Source: JANQPD01 sp963715655 (GTDB taxonomy: Bacteria; Bacteroidota; Bacteroidia; Flavobacteriales; Schleiferiaceae). From it: DNA of 64,000 nt. This document shows positions 8,388-17,727 of this stretch, piece after piece; positions within the stretch are counted from its first letter, which is position 1, and every line of letters starts with the position of its first letter. The stretch is from NCBI GenBank assembly GCA_963715655.1, contig OY970262.1, positions 1,736,001 to 1,800,000 of the forward strand. The letters are read 5' to 3'. The notes beneath the pieces are model-generated. The model searched no databases, had not been told where the DNA came from, and saw only the letters and a list, made by a program, of their open reading frames with translations. Position numbers and translations under genes: made by a program.

Positions 8388-10340
8388 TTAAATCTCTAAA
8401 GCCAAATCTGCTTTTAAGCCACCAAAAGAACTTTTTACCCATTCCACCTTTCCGTTGAGTGCTTTTACGCGCGCCATTATGTTGGCTAGTCCAATACCAG
8501 TACTTTCTTCTTTTACCACCATTCCCTGGCCATTGTCTTCCACGGTAAGGTGCACTAAACCAGCTTTTTTACTCAGTATAATATGTACTTTATCTGCATG
8601 ACTATGTTTTAAAATATTGGCTACTAATTCTTGGCAAATTCTAAAAAGTGCTACTTCAATGTGCTCCGCTAGGCGTTCATCTAAGTTTACATTATGCTTA
8701 AATTCATACTTAATATGCAAGGGAGCTAAGGTATTATTTAGCAATTCTTCTAAGGCTGAAATAAGTCCTTGATTGGTCAATTTCAATGGCATCATTTGAT
8801 GCGAAATTCCGCGAACTTCTTCGTAAACCGTATCAATTAATTCTAATGATTTTTCGTCTTCAGCCGTTTGTTGCGCACCAGATTTTTGCTTGGCTAAAAT
8901 ATTATATTGAAAACGCATTTTAATAGCCACCAAACTCTGCGCTATGCCATCATGTAATTCTTTAGCTATCCGTTTACGTTCTTCTTCTTGACTGTTTACG
9001 GTGTTTTTAATAAGTTGTTTTCTATGTTTTAACTCTGCTTCATTGAGCTTTTGTTGTGCTCGCTTGCGTCTTCTGTAAATTAAAAAACTAGCCAAACCGG
9101 CCAATAAAATAATAGTCGCAAGTAAGCTAATAATCCAATTTTGCTGGCGTGCTAATAAGAGCGAAGCTTCCGCTTGTTGTTGGTTAAGCTGGGCAATTTC
9201 TGTTTCTTTTAGTTCGGTTTGGTACAAAACTTCTAAGTCGGCAATTTTAGATTGGCTTTCTGCGCTTGAGATAGAGTCTTTCAAATCAAACGCTTTTTTA
9301 AAGTACTCATAGGATGCAACCGACTTTCCAATTTGACTATAATATTTGCTTCGAGATTGATATGCGTTAATTCGCGCGGAAGCAGATTGACTCAATTCAG
9401 CATAGTAAACGGCACTGTCCGTAAAAACAGCAGCATTTTTTAAATCCTTAACTGCTAAATACGCTAAGGTTAAATCATTATACACTACACCTTTAAAACG
9501 AGTGTCATTCATTTGTTTAGCAATAGCCAAAGCTTTCAAAAAGGCACTAATAGCTTTTACCTCTCTATCAGTATAAAGATACGCTTGACCCAAACCGTAG
9601 TAGGAATGACTTAGAATTTCGTTTGGTTTATCGGGTGGCAATAAATCAATCGCGGCTTGATTGCTTTCTTCACAAGCTGTAAAATCCTTTTTATCGTAGT
9701 AAATATTTCCTTTACTCGTTAAAATAGATGCAATACCGAGCGTGTCTTTAATTTTTTCGTACTGTTCCATAGCCTGATCTAAATAACGCATGGCTAAACT
9801 GTAGTTGTTTTCTCCGTAATAAAAATTGCCAACATTGCCGAGCGTTTGCGCTGCCTCACTCCCCATATTCTTAGCAAGGTAAATACGAGCTGCTCTTAAA
9901 TTGGCATTTATACTTGCATCTCTATTGCCTAATTTCATATAAAACGCGCCAAGTTTGTTTAGTGCAGCAGCAACTCTTAAGGTGTCTTGCCTTGTGGAGT
10001 CAACTTTTATAGCTTCTTCCACCAAAGCAATGGCAGGATTTATTTGTCCTTGATAGTAATAGGTTAAGGAAAGTGTATTTAGTGCAGTGCCAAGCGCTTG
10101 TTGATTGTTTTGTTTTCTGGCGTACTGAATAGCTTTTCTGCCATGATATATTGATGTATCTGGATTTGAAAACTTATACTCCCAGCATAAATCTTCATGC
10201 ACTTTAATTAGTAAGGCACCTTTAGCGCTTACTAATTTATTTTCTAAGCTATCAATTATTATTTGCGCTTTAAGGCTATTACAACATACAAAAAGAGCTG
10301 CTGCCAATAAAAGCTTGGTGGTTTTAATATTCATGTTCAA
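8388..10340 (-). CDS. TPR-containing sensor histidine kinase (HisKA_3 / NarX-LytS-like)
   Basis: This 650-aa protein begins with a signal-like segment (LLLAAALFVCCNSLKAQ), followed by about ten tetratricopeptide repeats (residues roughly 35-370) predicted to lie in the periplasm. A coiled-coil and one transmembrane helix (WIISLLATIILLAGLASFLIY) come next. The cytoplasmic kinase carries the H-box RKRIAKELHDGIAQSL (His about 463) of the HisKA_3 family and a HATPase_c domain with VEDNGQGM and GIGLANIMARV. This architecture is common in Bacteroidota, where the periplasmic TPR domain is thought to sense protein or ligand. The divergent response regulator at 10689 is the likely partner. Direct repeats flank the gene. 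Confidence 0.92.
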   Translation of the reverse strand: MNMNIKTTKLLLAAALFVCCNSLKAQIIIDSLENKLVSAKGALLIKVHEDLCWEYKFSNPDTSIYHGRKAIQYARKQNNQQALGTALNTLSLTYYYQGQINPAIALVEEAIKVDSTRQDTLRVAAALNKLGAFYMKLGNRDASINANLRAARIYLAKNMGSEAAQTLGNVGNFYYGENNYSLAMRYLDQAMEQYEKIKDTLGIASILTSKGNIYYDKKDFTACEESNQAAIDLLPPDKPNEILSHSYYGLGQAYLYTDREVKAISAFLKALAIAKQMNDTRFKGVVYNDLTLAYLAVKDLKNAAVFTDSAVYYAELSQSASARINAYQSRSKYYSQIGKSVASYEYFKKAFDLKDSISSAESQSKIADLEVLYQTELKETEIAQLNQQQAEASLLLARQQNWIISLLATIILLAGLASFLIYRRRKRAQQKLNEAELKHRKQLIKNTVNSQEEERKRIAKELHDGIAQSLVAIKMRFQYNILAKQKSGAQQTAEDEKSLELIDTVYEEVRGISHQMMPLKLTNQGLISALEELLNNTLAPLHIKYEFKHNVNLDERLAEHIEVALFRICQELVANILKHSHADKVHIILSKKAGLVHLTVEDNGQGMVVKEESTGIGLANIMARVKALNGKVEWVKSSFGGLKADLALEI

Positions 10341-10688
10341 AACTTAACAATGGGTAAAAAAAATAAATTTAAACAAAAATTAGTAGCATAACCTGTGGTT
10401 TATCAATAATGTATAGTTATTTTATAATTAAAACTAATTGCGTAAAATTGAAAACGCGCCTCACTTGCGTGGGCGCGCCTTCACATGAAATCCTAGTTAC
10501 TTAGGAAAACAAATTTTAAATCTAAAATGTCATAGTTTTCAACTCAAAAGTAAAAATCAGTTAGGGTATATATCAATAGGATACTTGCGCTATTTAATAG
10601 AGTGTATTTTAGTATATACTTCAATGTTGTAGGATAGGTGCACCAAAAAAAAGCTTTTTATATTAGCCTTCAACCAAACAAATAAAAA
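10341..10688. other. Divergent intergenic region between kinase and response regulator
   Basis: About 350 bp with no ORF, expected to carry the two divergent promoters of the two-component pair. It contains the right copy of the 69-bp hairpin repeat (10421-10489). I see no confident operator sequence. Confidence 0.5.
10421..10489. repeat. 69-bp direct repeat with GC hairpin, right copy
   Basis: Nearly identical to 8231-8299 and in the same orientation, about 80 bp upstream of the kinase ATG. The stem cgcgcc / ggcgcg is intact, and on the minus strand it is followed by a T-rich run, so a kinase transcript starting upstream of it would meet a terminator-like hairpin. Confidence 0.8.
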
Positions 10689-11333
10689 ATGATAAAACTT
10701 GGTATTATTGACGATAAGCCAGATGTACGCAAAGGTTTAATGCAGGTATTTGGTTTGTTTGATGAAATTGAAGTAGTGCTTGAAGGAAAAAATGGAGAAA
10801 TGGGGGTGGATCTTGTAAAAATGGGTAAAAATTTACCCCATTTGATTTTAATGGATGTAGAAATGCCCGGAATAGGTGGGATAGAAGCTACCAAGCAGAT
10901 AAAAGCGGTAAAGCCCGACATTAAAATATTAATGCTAAGTGTGGCTAATGATGAAAATTACCTGAAACAGGCGCTGGTAGCGGGCGCAGATGGGTATTTA
11001 CTAAAAGGAGAGCAGCCTTTAAAAATAATTCAGCTTATAAAAGATACGCTTGACGGCAGAGTTTCCATGTCTCCAGAAATGGCAGATAAAACTTTGGAAA
11101 TACTAAGAAATTCAAACCAAGAAAAACTAAGCCCAACTGCTTTTAAAATTAGCCCTAGAGAATTAGAAGTATTAAAAGCCCTTTGCAGCGGAAAAAGCTA
11201 TCAGGTAGCTGCAAAAGACTTGTTTATTTCTCCACAAACGGTGCGCTCACATACCGAAAATATTTACAGAAAACTAAACGTACACTCCAAAGTAGAAGCT
11301 AGTAAAATTGCTTTTGATAATGGTTGGTTTTAA
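10689..11333 (+). CDS. NarL/LuxR-family response regulator
   Basis: This 214-aa protein has a receiver domain (residues 1-120) with the acidic pair IIDDKPDV and the phosphoacceptor Asp about residue 56 in LILMDVEMPG. It also has the conserved Ser in MLSVAN and Lys in GYLLKGE. The C-terminal LuxR-type helix-turn-helix reads ISPRELEVLKALCSG..SYQVAAKDLFISPQTVRSH. It should be phosphorylated by a HisKA_3 kinase, most plausibly the divergent neighbour. Target genes are unknown; the protease cluster across the kinase is a reasonable but unproven candidate. Confidence 0.93.
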   Translation: MIKLGIIDDKPDVRKGLMQVFGLFDEIEVVLEGKNGEMGVDLVKMGKNLPHLILMDVEMPGIGGIEATKQIKAVKPDIKILMLSVANDENYLKQALVAGADGYLLKGEQPLKIIQLIKDTLDGRVSMSPEMADKTLEILRNSNQEKLSPTAFKISPRELEVLKALCSGKSYQVAAKDLFISPQTVRSHTENIYRKLNVHSKVEASKIAFDNGWF

Positions 11334-11450
11334 GCATTTTACCTTTTTAATATTTTGTGTAATGCTCAAAATTTGTTAACGCAGTTCTTTTATCCAAAGT
11401 TAAATATAGTACCTTTCGATCTTCAATTTTTGAGTTGTATGCAGTGTAAA

Positions 11451-11930
11451 ATGCTTAGATTATTTACCATTGGTGCGCTAGCCTTGGTGCTGACCCATGC
11501 TTGTAAAAAAGATTGTGAAAACGAAACTGTAAATCAAACCACTCAATTACTACAATTAAAAAGTACTCAAAGTCAAAATTTATGGTTTGGTGGCACCGCC
11601 ATTTTTAATCCTGATAGCGTATTGTTTATTTACCTAAAAGCAGATAGGTTTAATGAAGTGCCTGATACGCTGCCTTTTACGGTGAACCGAGAAGCGCGAA
11701 ACGTTGAATTAGCCTTTCCGGAAACAAATGGGGGAACGCACACCATCCAAATGCATTTGAATGATAAAGAAATAGACCAATTAACGTACAGTACTGAGAT
11801 TATAAAAGAAGAATGTAAAATGGTGAATGCCGTGTTGGAGATAAAATACAATGGTAAAAAAGTATGCACGCGCTGTGGTGATGGCCGCTATAATGCAGTG
11901 CGCCAAGTAATATTTAAAAAGAATCTTTAA
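11451..11930 (+). CDS. Small lipoprotein of unknown function
   Basis: The chosen start at 11451 gives a textbook lipoprotein signal (MLRLFTIGALALVLTHAC, lipid Cys at residue 18). An ATG at 11439 is also possible, and the frame opening at 11355 is unlikely. The mature 142 residues contain several cysteines, including an ERKKDC-like acidic start and a C-terminal CTRCGD pair, but no family I recognise. It follows the response regulator by about 115 bp and overlaps the convergent FtsE-like gene by 4 nt at the stop codons. Confidence 0.7.
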   Translation: MLRLFTIGALALVLTHACKKDCENETVNQTTQLLQLKSTQSQNLWFGGTAIFNPDSVLFIYLKADRFNEVPDTLPFTVNREARNVELAFPETNGGTHTIQMHLNDKEIDQLTYSTEIIKEECKMVNAVLEIKYNGKKVCTRCGDGRYNAVRQVIFKKNL

Positions 11931-12607
11931 ATACTGCGTTGCACCGTTTCAAACACTTTACCGCCTTCACATTTCAAGGTTTCATGCGGGAATTTTAAGA
12001 TTAAACTATAATCATGGGTAGCCATTAAAATTGCGCGGCCACTATTAGAAATTTCCTGTAATAAAATCATAATTTCTTCAGAAGTGCCGGGGTCTAAATT
12101 ACCGGTAGGCTCATCGGCCAAAATAAGTTCGGGGTCGTTTAACAATGCTCTGGCAATAGCCACACGCTGCTGCTCACCACCAGAAATTTGATATGGCATT
12201 TTAAAACCTTTGGTGGCCATGCCTACTTTTTCTAACACTTCGTTAATTTTCTTATTCATTTTCAATTTGTCCTTCCACCCGGTGGCTTTAAGCACAAAGC
12301 GTAAATTTTCAGAAATATCTCTATCGGTAAGTAACTGAAAATCTTGAAAAACAATACCCATTTTTCTACGTAAAAACGGAATGTCGTTGTCCTTCAGTTC
12401 TTTAAGGTTAAAACCACACACCATTCCTTTTCCTTCCGTAAGGGTAAGGTCGCCATAAAGTGTTTTTAAAAGGCTAGATTTTCCACTGCCCGTTTGGCCA
12501 ATTAAATACCTAAAATTGCCTTGCTGCACATGCAGATTTACATCAGAAAGTACCAAATGTTCAGCTTGGTAAATATTACAATGCTCAAGTTTTATAATGG
12601 TATTCAT
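11927..12607 (-). CDS. ftsE: FtsE-like ABC transporter ATP-binding protein
   Basis: This 226-aa single-domain ABC ATPase has Walker A in GQTGSGKSSLLKTLYG, the signature ISGGEQQRVAIARALL, Walker B in LILADEPTGNLD, and an H-loop in MATHDYSLI. The size and the E-P-T-G-N-L-D string match FtsE/LolD-type ATPases, and the Q-loop (GIVFQDFQLLTDRDISENL) resembles FtsE. FtsE pairs with the membrane protein FtsX at the divisome to control peptidoglycan hydrolases. No FtsX gene is adjacent, a separation I believe is usual in this phylum. A LolD-type role cannot be excluded from sequence alone. Confidence 0.82.
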   Translation of the reverse strand: MNTIIKLEHCNIYQAEHLVLSDVNLHVQQGNFRYLIGQTGSGKSSLLKTLYGDLTLTEGKGMVCGFNLKELKDNDIPFLRRKMGIVFQDFQLLTDRDISENLRFVLKATGWKDKLKMNKKINEVLEKVGMATKGFKMPYQISGGEQQRVAIARALLNDPELILADEPTGNLDPGTSEEIMILLQEISNSGRAILMATHDYSLILKFPHETLKCEGGKVFETVQRSI

Positions 12608-12839
12608 GCGCGCCTAAAAAAGTGTTTTGGAATAGTTAAACAAGGTGCAAAGTAAATGAAATTGTGTTTGCCTTTAAGCAGATTTCGTACGCATATTTTG
12701 CACAACTAATGGTTCAGTTCAATTACAAATGCGGGTTTATATTATTTAACTAACATCTTCCGTTTGAAAAAAACAAATCTTTAAAAGCAGCACCCATAGG
12801 TAAACCACTACATTAGTTTTATATTTTACTACACTATCT

Positions 12840-15800
12840 ATGCGCTATAAAAGCTTGTTTTACAACGCTTTATTTACTTTTTTGTCACTCCTTTCAGTAG
12901 AGGTTTATGGCCAAAATTTACCCAATAAAACTATTGATTTAAATACCTATGAGCAAGGTATGGAGCTTTATAATAAAGGCCAGTATGGTTTGGCACAGAA
13001 GTATTTAGACGAAGCCGGAGCCAATACCTTTGATGAAGAACGCGAAAAGAGAGCTACCGCTAAGTACTATGCAGCGCTTTGCGCCCTGTATTTATATAAT
13101 GGAGATGCGGAAGATCGCGTACGTGATTTTGCCAAAACGTTTTCGCTTAGCCCGTTAGTAAACCAATTATACTTAACCTTCGCACATAACAAGTTTAGCT
13201 TACGCAGATATCGAGATGCAGATGAGTATTACGCCAAAGTAAATCAATATCGCTTAAGCCAAGAGGATTTGAGTGAGTTACAATTTAAATGGGGTTACGC
13301 ACTTTTAGAAAATGAAAAAACGGAGGAAGCTGAAAAACTTTTTTTTAAGTTAAAGGATAAAAAAAGCATTTTCAGCACTTCGGCTAAATATTACTATGCC
13401 CACCTTTTATATACTGATAGCAATTACACGCAGGCCTTAACTAATTTTTTACCACTTCAGCAAGATGAATCTTTTGGCCCCTTAGTTCCCTATTATTTAG
13501 CACATATCTATTACCGCCTGGGTGATTATGATAAGCTATTGGAAGTAGGAGAGGACTTGGTGGAAAATGCTACACCCAGCCGTGCACCGGAAATTGCCAA
13601 ACTTATGGCTGATGCTTTTTATAGTAAAAAAGATTATCCTAACACCATTAAGTATTTAGAATTGTACAACGAAAAAGGCGGCAGAATGCTTTCTACTGAT
13701 AATTTTGAGTTGGGCTATGCTTACTATCAGCAACAGCGCTATGCTGCGGCTATTGAGTATTTTAATAAAATAACTTCCGGTGAAGAGGGTTTACGCCAAA
13801 ATGCATATTATCATTTGGCCGATAGCTATTTAAAAACTGGTAATAAAAGTCAGGCGCAAACAGCTTTTAAAGCAGCTTCCGATCTTAAAGCATCTACTTC
13901 CATTCGTGAAGATGCTTTTTTTAATTACGCCAAGTTATCGTACGAGTTATCAGATCCTTACGGTGATGCCATTACAACCTTAAACCAGTTTATGACTGAG
14001 TTTCCGGGTTCGTCCAGGGTAAATGAAATCAATGAATATTTGGCTAATTTGTACATCACCACTAAGGATTACGACAAAGCTATGTTGGCCATTAAGCGCA
14101 CTGGTTTAGATAGAATTGAAATGCGGGAAGTGTATCAAAAAATTGCTTTTTACCGTGCCACGGAATTGTTTAATTCTGTAAAATATGCAGAGGCTATTCA
14201 AAAATATTCGGAAGCGTTAGACTATCCTATTAACAACACCGTAACAGCTTTAAGCAAATATTGGCGCGCAGAATCTTACTATCGCTTGGAGCGCTATGAA
14301 AAAGCAGCTGAGGAATTTACAGCGTTTAGAGCAAGTAACGGAGCATTTGGTTTGAGTGAGTTTAACGCCTCTTTTTATCAAAGTGGGTATGCTTATTTTA
14401 TGTTAGAAGATTATCAAAAAGCAGCGGTTGATTTACGCACCTTTTCGCGAGATGCCGATAAAAAAGATCCACGCTTGGCCGATGCTTATTTACGTATGGG
14501 TGATGCCTATTTACTAACTGGTGGGTATTTGGTGGCCGCAGATTTTTACCAAAATGCTTTAACAGCAAAAAGTAAAGCGCGTGATTATGCTTTGTATCAA
14601 CGCGCTATTTGCCTTGGCTTGGCTCAAAAGCCTGAACAGAAAATTGCCGAATTAGAGCGTTTATTAAAAAATTACCCAAGTTCTGTATATGCAGAAAACG
14701 CGGCTTTTGAGGTTGGTACTACAGAATTGCAACAAGAAAAATATGCTGATGCTATTGGCAGCTTTCAGTCTTTTTTAAAAGATTATCCTAACTCTACCAA
14801 AGCGGCTGATGCACAATTGTCCATTGGCTTGGCGTATAGAAATACCAATCGTATAAATGAAGCTATCACGGTGTATCGTAAAGTGGTACAGGATTTCCCG
14901 GGTACCGAAGCTTCTATTGAAGCAGTTGGTTTGGCACGTTTGGCGTATCAACGAAACAATGATATTGACACGTATTTGGATTGGGTACAAGGTTTAAACT
15001 TTGTGAATTACGATCAAAAAACTTTAGATAGTACGGCTTACAACACAGCATTTGATCAATATTCGGCTGATAATTGTACAAATGCTACGAGTAGTTTTCA
15101 AAATTATTTAAGTCGTTTCCCAAAAGGATTATTTACGCTTGACGCTAACTACTATTTGGCTACATGTGCTAAAAAAGAAGAAAAAATAGAAGTGTACATC
15201 GCTGCTTATCAGCGTATTTTAGATGCTCCTAAAAATCAATATACTAATGAAGCGCTGCAAAATTTAGCATATTACCATTATAGTAAAGCGGAATATGGCG
15301 ATGCCCGAAAGTATTACAGGCAACTAGCCAATAACGCAGGCGCAAAAGGAGAACAAGCCAAGGCCAATGCCGGCATTATGCGCACCGCTTATAAAATGGA
15401 CGACCCTAATGAAGCAGCCGTGTATGCCGATTTAATTATTGGTGTGGAAAGTACGGATGCGGATTTAGTAGTGGAAGCAAGGCGTATTTCAGCATTATCT
15501 AAGTACAAAATTGGGCAGGTAGAAGAAGCTAAAACCATTTTTACGCTGTTGCGCAGCACTACTGATGGCGAAATAAAAGCAGAGGCCATGTACCACATTG
15601 CGTTGATACAACATGCGCAGGAAAACTATCCGGCTGCCAAAGAAACCATCAACACCTTAATTAGTGAGTTGCCTTCTTTTAAAGAATATAAAATAAAAGC
15701 ACTGTTGCTTTTAGCGAAGAATTACTGGCGTCAGAATGATATTTTTCAAGCCAATTATATTTTAGATTTTGTAATTAAAACCGATTTCTCTCCGCAGTCT

Positions 15801-15995
15801 GTACTGCAAGCCAAAGATTTAAAACAGCAAATAACCAATGGAGAGGCGCAAGCAATGGCGGCAAAACAAAAGCAATTGGATGCTTTAAACAATCCTATAA
15901 AATTAGAAGGAAATAACGGTGTAATTATAATTGATGCACCGGCTGAAGAAGGAGAAAATTTAGAAGCAACAGACAGCACCAATACACCAAATTAA
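12840..15995 (+). CDS. Large periplasmic tetratricopeptide-repeat protein
   Basis: This 1051-aa protein starts with a signal peptide (ALFTFLSLLSVEVYGQ) and then consists almost wholly of TPR/Sel1-like helical repeats, such as GMELYNKGQYGLAQKYLDEA, AAIEYFNKI, KYYSEALDY-like units and YPAAKETINTL. The C-terminus is acidic and low in complexity. The protein resembles YfgC/BamD-type or OmpA-associated TPR scaffolds found in Bacteroidota and probably works at the periplasmic face of the outer membrane. The stop codon is 1 nt from the start of the beta-barrel gene at 15997, so the two are translationally coupled and likely form a complex. Confidence 0.88.
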   Translation: MRYKSLFYNALFTFLSLLSVEVYGQNLPNKTIDLNTYEQGMELYNKGQYGLAQKYLDEAGANTFDEEREKRATAKYYAALCALYLYNGDAEDRVRDFAKTFSLSPLVNQLYLTFAHNKFSLRRYRDADEYYAKVNQYRLSQEDLSELQFKWGYALLENEKTEEAEKLFFKLKDKKSIFSTSAKYYYAHLLYTDSNYTQALTNFLPLQQDESFGPLVPYYLAHIYYRLGDYDKLLEVGEDLVENATPSRAPEIAKLMADAFYSKKDYPNTIKYLELYNEKGGRMLSTDNFELGYAYYQQQRYAAAIEYFNKITSGEEGLRQNAYYHLADSYLKTGNKSQAQTAFKAASDLKASTSIREDAFFNYAKLSYELSDPYGDAITTLNQFMTEFPGSSRVNEINEYLANLYITTKDYDKAMLAIKRTGLDRIEMREVYQKIAFYRATELFNSVKYAEAIQKYSEALDYPINNTVTALSKYWRAESYYRLERYEKAAEEFTAFRASNGAFGLSEFNASFYQSGYAYFMLEDYQKAAVDLRTFSRDADKKDPRLADAYLRMGDAYLLTGGYLVAADFYQNALTAKSKARDYALYQRAICLGLAQKPEQKIAELERLLKNYPSSVYAENAAFEVGTTELQQEKYADAIGSFQSFLKDYPNSTKAADAQLSIGLAYRNTNRINEAITVYRKVVQDFPGTEASIEAVGLARLAYQRNNDIDTYLDWVQGLNFVNYDQKTLDSTAYNTAFDQYSADNCTNATSSFQNYLSRFPKGLFTLDANYYLATCAKKEEKIEVYIAAYQRILDAPKNQYTNEALQNLAYYHYSKAEYGDARKYYRQLANNAGAKGEQAKANAGIMRTAYKMDDPNEAAVYADLIIGVESTDADLVVEARRISALSKYKIGQVEEAKTIFTLLRSTTDGEIKAEAMYHIALIQHAQENYPAAKETINTLISELPSFKEYKIKALLLLAKNYWRQNDIFQANYILDFVIKTDFSPQSVLQAKDLKQQITNGEAQAMAAKQKQLDALNNPIKLEGNNGVIIIDAPAEEGENLEATDSTNTPN

Positions 15996-15996
15996 A

Positions 15997-17727
15997 ATGA
16001 AACAGTTTAACATATATATTACGGGCGTATTGGGTTTATTGGCCTTGTGCGCAATGGGTCAGCCAACGGGCGGCAACCTTGGCCAGCTTGAGCTTAGCGT
16101 TACTGATAAATATAAGGCTACCGTGGTGCAGGCTACAAAAATTAAAGATTTCCCTACGTTTAAAGATACTACCACGCAAAAATTGCCAGTGGCCTATAAA
16201 ATCACCAGTGTTCCTATTACGGTAAATTATCGTCCACGGCCATTGCCACCAGCGCAAATAGCCAAAGTACCGGTAGAAAAACTAAAGCAGGGTTTGGTAA
16301 GAGTAGGCATTGGTTTTTACGGAACGCCATTGGCGGAGGCGTATTGGAATGCGGATAGGTCTAGCAAGCAAGCCTATGGTTTTTGGGGCAAACATTTATC
16401 TACCCAACGAGGTGTAAAAAACACAGTTTTTGATAACAACAGCTTTAGCCATAATCAATTGGGCGGCTATTACACACGGTTTTATAGAGATTTAAAATGG
16501 ACGTCTGAGCTTAGCGGTTTTGCCGACAAACAGAGTTATTACGGTGTACCCAAATTTTCGCCAGTTACTACTGATTTATATCAAGATACCTCAGCACCGG
16601 CTATTTGGAGAAGTGGTTTACAGTTTAGTACCGCTTTAGAAAATATAAGTAATAAGCAAGGCAATTTTGAAAAATCAACCTTACGCTACACGCTACACAC
16701 CAACAGCTACAAGGCACAAGAACATAATGTGGCCAACATGAACCAATTTTTATTACCAACGGGTGGTACGCCTTTAAAAATTGATTTGGGTGTAGAGTTT
16801 ACGCAAAGTATGGACGATACATTGATAAATCAGGACTTAACGCGGAACTCTTTTATAGTGCAAGCGCGTCCACATATTGAAGCCACACTTAAAAACATAA
16901 ATTTTGATTTTGGCCTAAACCTTTACACCAACAGCGTTACCCGCAACAGTTTGGTTGAAGATACTGCCTTTACCGATGTTTACTTTTTTCCTGAAATTGC
17001 CATTAATTACCCTTTGGTTAAGGATGTGTTATCGGTGTACGGTGGTTTTAAAGGACGTTTGGTAAACAATACGTATGCAAGTTTGGCGCGTCAAAATCCG
17101 TTTTTGTTTCCGAGTGTTCAGCTTACCCCTACTTTTGAACGTGATGTGTACATTGGTTTAAAAGGAATTTTAAGCGGTTCATCTTCCTTTAATATTAAAG
17201 GTGGAATTATGAATAATACCGATCAACTTATTTTTCAACGCATTCCTAACTACGTTTTTCAAGATACTGTTTTGCAATCTGGCTTACCGGCCATCAATGT
17301 TATATACGATGATGCCGTTATTTATTATTTCCGTGGAGAATTAACCTTTAATGTAGAAAATAATTTACAATTTAACCTTTTTGGCGAAGCCAGAAGTTAT
17401 GATATGAAAACGTTGGATGCAGCTTTTCACTTACCTAATTTTACAGCCGGTTTACAAGCCAAATACACCATAAGAGAGAAGATAGCACTAAATGCAGATT
17501 TGAATTACATTGGTAAAAGAACCGTGTTTGCCAAGAGTGATTTTGGCACGTTAAGCAATACTATTGATGGTTATTTAAACGCAAATTTGGGTGTAGAGTA
17601 TTTGTACAATTCTCGCTTAAGCGCTTTTATAAATTTATACAATGTATTGAGCACGCCTAACGAATTGTTTTTAGGATATGAATCACAAAGGTTCAATGCC
17701 ATGTTTGGGATAGGTTATCAGTTTTAG
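15997..17727 (+). CDS. Outer-membrane beta-barrel protein (TonB-receptor-like barrel, no plug)
   Basis: This 576-aa protein has a signal peptide (YITGVLGLLALCAMGQ) and many alternating amphipathic strands rich in aromatic and Gly/Asn residues. The final strand, RFNAMFGIGYQF, ends in Phe as expected for BAM-dependent barrels. It resembles the barrel half of TonB-dependent receptors, but I see no N-terminal plug domain or TonB box. It lies immediately downstream of the giant TPR protein, and this pairing suggests a TPR-assisted outer-membrane transport or assembly unit. The stop overlaps the convergent gene by 4 nt. Confidence 0.8.
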   Translation: MKQFNIYITGVLGLLALCAMGQPTGGNLGQLELSVTDKYKATVVQATKIKDFPTFKDTTTQKLPVAYKITSVPITVNYRPRPLPPAQIAKVPVEKLKQGLVRVGIGFYGTPLAEAYWNADRSSKQAYGFWGKHLSTQRGVKNTVFDNNSFSHNQLGGYYTRFYRDLKWTSELSGFADKQSYYGVPKFSPVTTDLYQDTSAPAIWRSGLQFSTALENISNKQGNFEKSTLRYTLHTNSYKAQEHNVANMNQFLLPTGGTPLKIDLGVEFTQSMDDTLINQDLTRNSFIVQARPHIEATLKNINFDFGLNLYTNSVTRNSLVEDTAFTDVYFFPEIAINYPLVKDVLSVYGGFKGRLVNNTYASLARQNPFLFPSVQLTPTFERDVYIGLKGILSGSSSFNIKGGIMNNTDQLIFQRIPNYVFQDTVLQSGLPAINVIYDDAVIYYFRGELTFNVENNLQFNLFGEARSYDMKTLDAAFHLPNFTAGLQAKYTIREKIALNADLNYIGKRTVFAKSDFGTLSNTIDGYLNANLGVEYLYNSRLSAFINLYNVLSTPNELFLGYESQRFNAMFGIGYQF

